This document shows positions 60,858-64,000 of a DNA stretch of 64,000 nt, one piece after another. The DNA is from Clostridium septicum (GTDB lineage Bacteria > Bacillota > Clostridia > Clostridiales > Clostridiaceae): positions 2,852,001 to 2,916,000 of the forward strand of contig NZ_CP023671.1 of the NCBI RefSeq assembly GCF_003606265.1. The letters run 5' to 3'. The position numbers were made by a program, and so were the translations under genes. How positions within the stretch are numbered: the first letter of the stretch is position 1; every line of letters begins with the position of its first letter. Below the pieces are notes generated by a model. It worked only from the letters and a program-made list of their open reading frames with translations, was not told the DNA's origin and ran no database searches.

Positions 60858-61319
60858 ATGAATTTTAATGGATTTAATAACTTTGAAGAATTTTTTAGAA
60901 ATTTTGAATACAAAAATAATAATGGGTGTGAAAGTAATAATAATTTAGGTTGTAATGATATCAATGGTGGTTTTCAGGATTTAAATCCTGAGTTTTTTAT
61001 AATAATAGGAGAACTTATAGGAAATGTTATGGCTGGAAGATTACCATTTAATGTACAAAATGCAGTTGGAAACTGGTTACAATTAGTAGGACAAGCTATA
61101 TTAACATACAATTCACAACAACAATACTTTGAAAGTGGGCCAGGAAACTATTATAATTTATCAAATAAAAATACAAGTAATCCTAATTGTCCTAATAATA
61201 ATAACACTGATACTAGTAATAATAGTAAAGAGATAGATAAATTAAAGGATAATATAGATAAATTAACAAAAGAAATTAAAGAGTTAAAAAAAGACATAGA
61301 AATAATGAAGAAAGAGTAA
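60858..61319 (+). CDS. Asn-rich protein with C-terminal coiled coil
   Basis: A 153-aa protein. The N-terminus is Phe/Asn/Gly-rich (MNFNGFNNFEEFFRNFEYKN); the middle (FFIIIGELIGNVMAGRLPFN, NAVGNWLQLVGQAILTYNSQ) is amphipathic; the tail from about residue 122 is a Lys/Glu coiled coil. It looks like a structural or surface-associated protein, perhaps sporulation-related, but no family is recognised. AAGGGAAA serves as a weak RBS. Confidence 0.6.
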   Translation: MNFNGFNNFEEFFRNFEYKNNNGCESNNNLGCNDINGGFQDLNPEFFIIIGELIGNVMAGRLPFNVQNAVGNWLQLVGQAILTYNSQQQYFESGPGNYYNLSNKNTSNPNCPNNNNTDTSNNSKEIDKLKDNIDKLTKEIKELKKDIEIMKKE

Positions 61320-61407
61320 ATATTATTTATTTAGTATAAGAAATATTCATTCTTTTTCTAATTAACAGAAAAATTTTAAAATTAACACGAATTATTTTGA
61401 GAATAAT

Positions 61408-61436
61408 TTGACAAATTTACGCTTTAAGTATAAAAT
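61408..61436 (+). promoter_or_regulatory. Promoter of the ACT/UPF0210 operon
   Basis: TTGACA at 61408-61413 and TAAAAT at 61431-61436 with 17-bp spacing. A leader of about 105 nt follows. Confidence 0.8.
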
Positions 61437-61507
61437 TATAGTAAATTTGGTAAGTTTATTTAGGGCAATAACCTATAAAGAGAGAATTTATGATAATTCA
61501 AATTCTT

Positions 61508-61539
61508 TAAGGAGGTCCTTTTTTTATATATAAAGGAGT
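61508..61539 (+). promoter_or_regulatory. Leader with competing RBS-like segments
   Basis: The leader holds TAAGGAGG, then TCCTTTTTTT, then AAAGGAG, the real RBS of the ACT gene. TCCTTT can pair with AAAGGA over the RBS or with the earlier AAGGAG, giving mutually exclusive states. A regulatory switch is only inferred. Confidence 0.35.
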
Positions 61540-61548
61540 GAACATAAA

Positions 61549-61818
61549 ATGAAAGCAATTTTAACAGTAATAGGTAAAGATAGGGTGGGGATAGTAGCCG
61601 GAATTAGCAACGAATTATTAAATCAAAATATAAATATTTTAGATGTAAATCAAACTATAATGGAAGAATATTTTACTATGATAATGATGCTTGATTTAGG
61701 AAAAGCTAATGGAACTTTTGATGATGCTAAAAAAGCTTTACTTTCAAAAGGTGAAGAATTAGGTGTAGACGTTAAAATTCAAAGAGCTGAAATATTCAAT
61801 TCAATGCATACACTATAA
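61549..61818 (+). CDS. ACT domain protein
   Basis: An 89-aa single ACT domain: MKAILTVIGKDRVGIVAGIS, NILDVNQTIMEEYFTMIMML and a final beta strand. ACT domains bind amino acids. It is followed after 14 bp by the UPF0210 gene, a pairing conserved across Firmicutes, so it is probably its regulatory subunit. Ligand unknown. Confidence 0.92.
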   Translation: MKAILTVIGKDRVGIVAGISNELLNQNINILDVNQTIMEEYFTMIMMLDLGKANGTFDDAKKALLSKGEELGVDVKIQRAEIFNSMHTL

Positions 61819-61832
61819 TTCGGAGGTAAAAT

Positions 61833-63188
61833 ATGAACGTAAATAATATATTAGAAACTATAAAAATGATAGAAGAAGAAAAACTAGATATAAGAACTAT
61901 TACAATGGGAATTTCTCTATTAGATTGTATAGATTCAGATGGTGATAAGGCAAGAGAAAAAATATATAATAAGATTGTAACTTCAGCAAAAAAATTAGTT
62001 AAGGTTGCAAATGAAATAGAAAATGAATTTGGTATTCCAATAGTAAATAAAAGAGTTTCAGTAACTCCAATTTCTATAATAGCAGGAGCTACAGATGAAG
62101 AAAATTATGTGAAATTTGCAGAGACTTTAGATAAAGCAGCACATACATTAGGAATTGATTTTATTGGAGGTTTTTCAGCCCTTGTTCAAAAAGGTTATAC
62201 GAAGAGTGATAGAATTTTAATTAAGTCTATTCCTGAAGCATTAGAAAAAACAACGAAAGTTTGTTCATCTGTAAATGTAGGATCAACAAGATGTGGAATA
62301 AATATGGATGCAGTTAAAGAGATGGGTGAAATTATAAAAGAAACAGCAGATTTAACAAAGGATGCTAAGGGATTTGGTTGTGCAAAGCTTGTGGTATTCT
62401 GTAATGCAGTTGAAGATAATCCATTTATGGCAGGTGCATTCCATGGAGTTGGAGAAGCAGATAGAATTATAAATGTTGGAGTAAGTGGACCAGGAGTAGT
62501 ACAAAGAGCTCTAGAAAAAGTTAAAGGAGAATCTTTCGATGTTGTTTCTGAAACAATAAAAAAGACAGCATTTAAAATTACAAGAATGGGTCAATTAGTA
62601 GCTAAAGAAGCCTCAAGTAGATTAGGAGTTCCATTTGGAATAGTAGATTTATCTTTAGCGCCTACACCAGCTGTTGGTGATTCAGTTGCTCATATATTGG
62701 AAGAAATGGGATTAGAGGTAGTGGGAACACATGGAACAACAGCAGCATTAGCACTTTTAAATGATGCTGTTAAAAAAGGTGGAGTTATGGCATGTAGCCA
62801 TGTTGGTGGATTAAGTGGAGCATTTATACCAGTATCAGAAGATGCAGGTATGATAGATGCAGTTCTTAATGGATCATTAAATTTAGAAAAGCTAGAAGCT
62901 ATGACGGCTATATGTTCAGTAGGACTAGATATGATAGCAGTACCTGGAAATACTCCAGCAGAATCAATATCTGCAATGATAGCAGATGAATCAGCAATAG
63001 GAATGATAAATAATAAAACAACAGCAGTTAGAATAATACCAGCTCCTGGATGTAATGTAGGAGATATGGTTGAGTTTGGAGGACTTTTAGGAACAGCACC
63101 AGTAATGCCAGTAAATAAATATTCCTCTTCACTATTTATAAAAAGAGGTGGAAGAATACCTGCTCCGATACATTCATTTAAAAACTAA
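61833..63188 (+). CDS. UPF0210/PFL-family protein
   Basis: A 451-aa protein of the UPF0210 (PFL) family, structurally related to glycyl radical enzymes but without a clear radical site. Family segments seen: [74 protein letters not shown] and [25 protein letters not shown] precedes the ATG. Function is not established; pairing with an ACT protein suggests amino-acid sensing. Confidence 0.92.
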   Translation: MNVNNILETIKMIEEEKLDIRTITMGISLLDCIDSDGDKAREKIYNKIVTSAKKLVKVANEIENEFGIPIVNKRVSVTPISIIAGATDEENYVKFAETLDKAAHTLGIDFIGGFSALVQKGYTKSDRILIKSIPEALEKTTKVCSSVNVGSTRCGINMDAVKEMGEIIKETADLTKDAKGFGCAKLVVFCNAVEDNPFMAGAFHGVGEADRIINVGVSGPGVVQRALEKVKGESFDVVSETIKKTAFKITRMGQLVAKEASSRLGVPFGIVDLSLAPTPAVGDSVAHILEEMGLEVVGTHGTTAALALLNDAVKKGGVMACSHVGGLSGAFIPVSEDAGMIDAVLNGSLNLEKLEAMTAICSVGLDMIAVPGNTPAESISAMIADESAIGMINNKTTAVRIIPAPGCNVGDMVEFGGLLGTAPVMPVNKYSSSLFIKRGGRIPAPIHSFKN

Positions 63189-63191
63189 ATA

Positions 63192-63222
63192 AAAAATCTC
63201 TAGATTTTCTAGAGATTTTTTT
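63192..63222. terminator. Bidirectional terminator between convergent genes
   Basis: AAAAATCTCTAGA and TCTAGAGATTTTT form a perfect stem with T residues on both strands, between the UPF0210 and GntR genes. Confidence 0.88.
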
Positions 63223-63847
63223 ATTTTGCGGCAGAGATATAGTTTTTAACATTTTCTAATACTTCATCTTCTCCAACATAAACAAGAATATCATCATTTT
63301 GAATTTTAAAATATGGTCCTGGAGATAAGAATAAATCACCATTTCTTTTAACTGCAATTATAGTAGCTTTTGTGTTATGCCAAAAATTAAGTTCTCCTAT
63401 ACTTTTATTAACAGCTATACTACCTTCTTCTACAATGCTTTCAAATGGAATTATAGAACCAACATTACGTAATTGAGTTGCAAATTCTATTATAGAATTA
63501 AGGTTTTTTATTAATTTTGAATCTAAATCTTTTCTTTGCTTAATAAGATCAAAAGTTTCATTATTAAGAGTTGTAAAATCAGATTTAGTTTTAAACTTAT
63601 TTAAAAATTCTTTAGCATGACTTTTGTTATTTATTATTATTCCACTTTTTTCATTTACAGTAACTACATCCATATCTTTTAAAAGAGCAAGAGATCTTCT
63701 TATAGTTTCCGGAGAAACATTATATAAACTAACCAGCGTAGTTCTACCAGTTATTTTACTTCCTTCTACGAAATCATTATTTACGATTCTATGAGCAATA
63801 TCTACAGCTATTTTTATATAATTTGGGGTTTTAGTTTGTTTTGACAT
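63221..63847 (-). CDS. GntR-type regulator with RCK_C (TrkA-C) domain, BusR-like
   Basis: A 208-aa regulator; the ATG at 63847 (minus) is preferred over a GTG overlapping the RBS. The N-terminal winged helix (TGRTTLVSLYNVSPETIRRS, residues 33-52) is GntR-type. A coiled coil lies near 95-115, and residues 125-205 (GELNFWHNTKATIIAVKRNG, then LFLSPGPYFKIQNDDILVYVG) are an RCK_C domain. BusR of lactic acid bacteria has the same order and senses c-di-AMP to control osmolyte uptake. Ligand and targets here are inferred. Confidence 0.85.
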   Translation of the reverse strand: MSKQTKTPNYIKIAVDIAHRIVNNDFVEGSKITGRTTLVSLYNVSPETIRRSLALLKDMDVVTVNEKSGIIINNKSHAKEFLNKFKTKSDFTTLNNETFDLIKQRKDLDSKLIKNLNSIIEFATQLRNVGSIIPFESIVEEGSIAVNKSIGELNFWHNTKATIIAVKRNGDLFLSPGPYFKIQNDDILVYVGEDEVLENVKNYISAAK

Positions 63848-63859
63848 TGTTAAATACAC

Positions 63860-64000
63860 TCCTTTATATAAGAAAGTTTATCATCTTGTATAAGAAAAGT
63901 AAAATTTTTTTATTTTTTGGATAATTATATAAATAAATTATGTAGAATTCGATTATAATTTAAAAATTAACTATGTTGTATTAAAAATAAATGAAAATGT
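63860..64000. other. Upstream region of the GntR-RCK_C gene
   Basis: No gene is seen. TATAAGAAA occurs twice, at about 63868 and 63891, upstream of the regulator start and may be an autoregulatory site. Confidence 0.35.

Overview
The window is very AT-rich DNA from a low-GC Gram-positive anaerobe, most likely a Clostridium sensu stricto species. Evidence: strong AAA/ATA/TTA codon use, AGGAGG ribosome binding sites, and neighbours such as GlpP, MgsA, an ACT/UPF0210 pair and a GntR-RCK_C regulator. I cannot fix the species from sequence alone, though C. perfringens and relatives fit well.

Host flanks. The left flank (1-3963) carries the tail of a chemotaxis receptor, a PTS EIIC-like permease, a D-2-hydroxyacid dehydrogenase, a HisC-like aminotransferase and an AIM24-family gene. 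The right flank (53193-64000) carries a DUF488 gene, a lipoprotein, trmB, a ZIP transporter, an alpha/beta hydrolase with an overlapping acyltransferase, an ECF S component-like gene, glpP, mgsA, a coiled-coil protein, the ACT/UPF0210 operon and a GntR-RCK_C regulator.

Prophage. Between the flanks lies a complete temperate siphovirus-type prophage of about 49.2 kb. It is bounded by a 24-bp direct repeat (3922-3945 and 53169-53192) inside the 3' end of the AIM24 gene. The phage replaces the last five codons of that gene, so the protein keeps its length (217 aa). The true chromosomal 3' end now sits alone at 53169-53210 beside its terminator. Order: integrase; ImmA-like and CI-like lysogeny genes with divergent promoters and three operators; a Cro-like gene; a decayed excisionase-like gene; a recombination/replication module (SbcC-like ATPase, RecT, MBL hydrolase, HD hydrolase, SSB, ERCC4 nuclease, primase-helicase); small accessory genes including a PAPS-reductase-like protein and dUTPase; a repeat-rich non-coding region; a late activator; terminase, portal, MuF, scaffold, capsid, connector and tail genes; holin and amidase.

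Cargo. Four parts stand out. (1) The MuF minor head protein has a C-terminal zincin-like domain (HELGH plus a downstream AEYF), the layout of a phage-borne polymorphic toxin. (2) The tape measure gene is split by a 367-nt ORF-less group I intron at a conserved Met-Ala-Met-Ala / Gly-Trp-Lys site. (3) A lipoprotein gene with its own promoter and terminator lies between the tail chaperone and tape measure genes. (4) After the lysis genes comes a tight five-gene operon: UvrD-like helicase, a 513-aa unknown, an HTH protein, an ImmA/IrrE protease and a PIN nuclease. It looks like an uncharacterised defence or stress-response cassette. It is followed by an IS256-family element with an intact 8-bp target duplication, a ribbon-helix-helix regulator with a repeated operator, an HTH protein and an orphan adenine methylase.

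All functional calls rest on motif reading and family knowledge; no database search was run.
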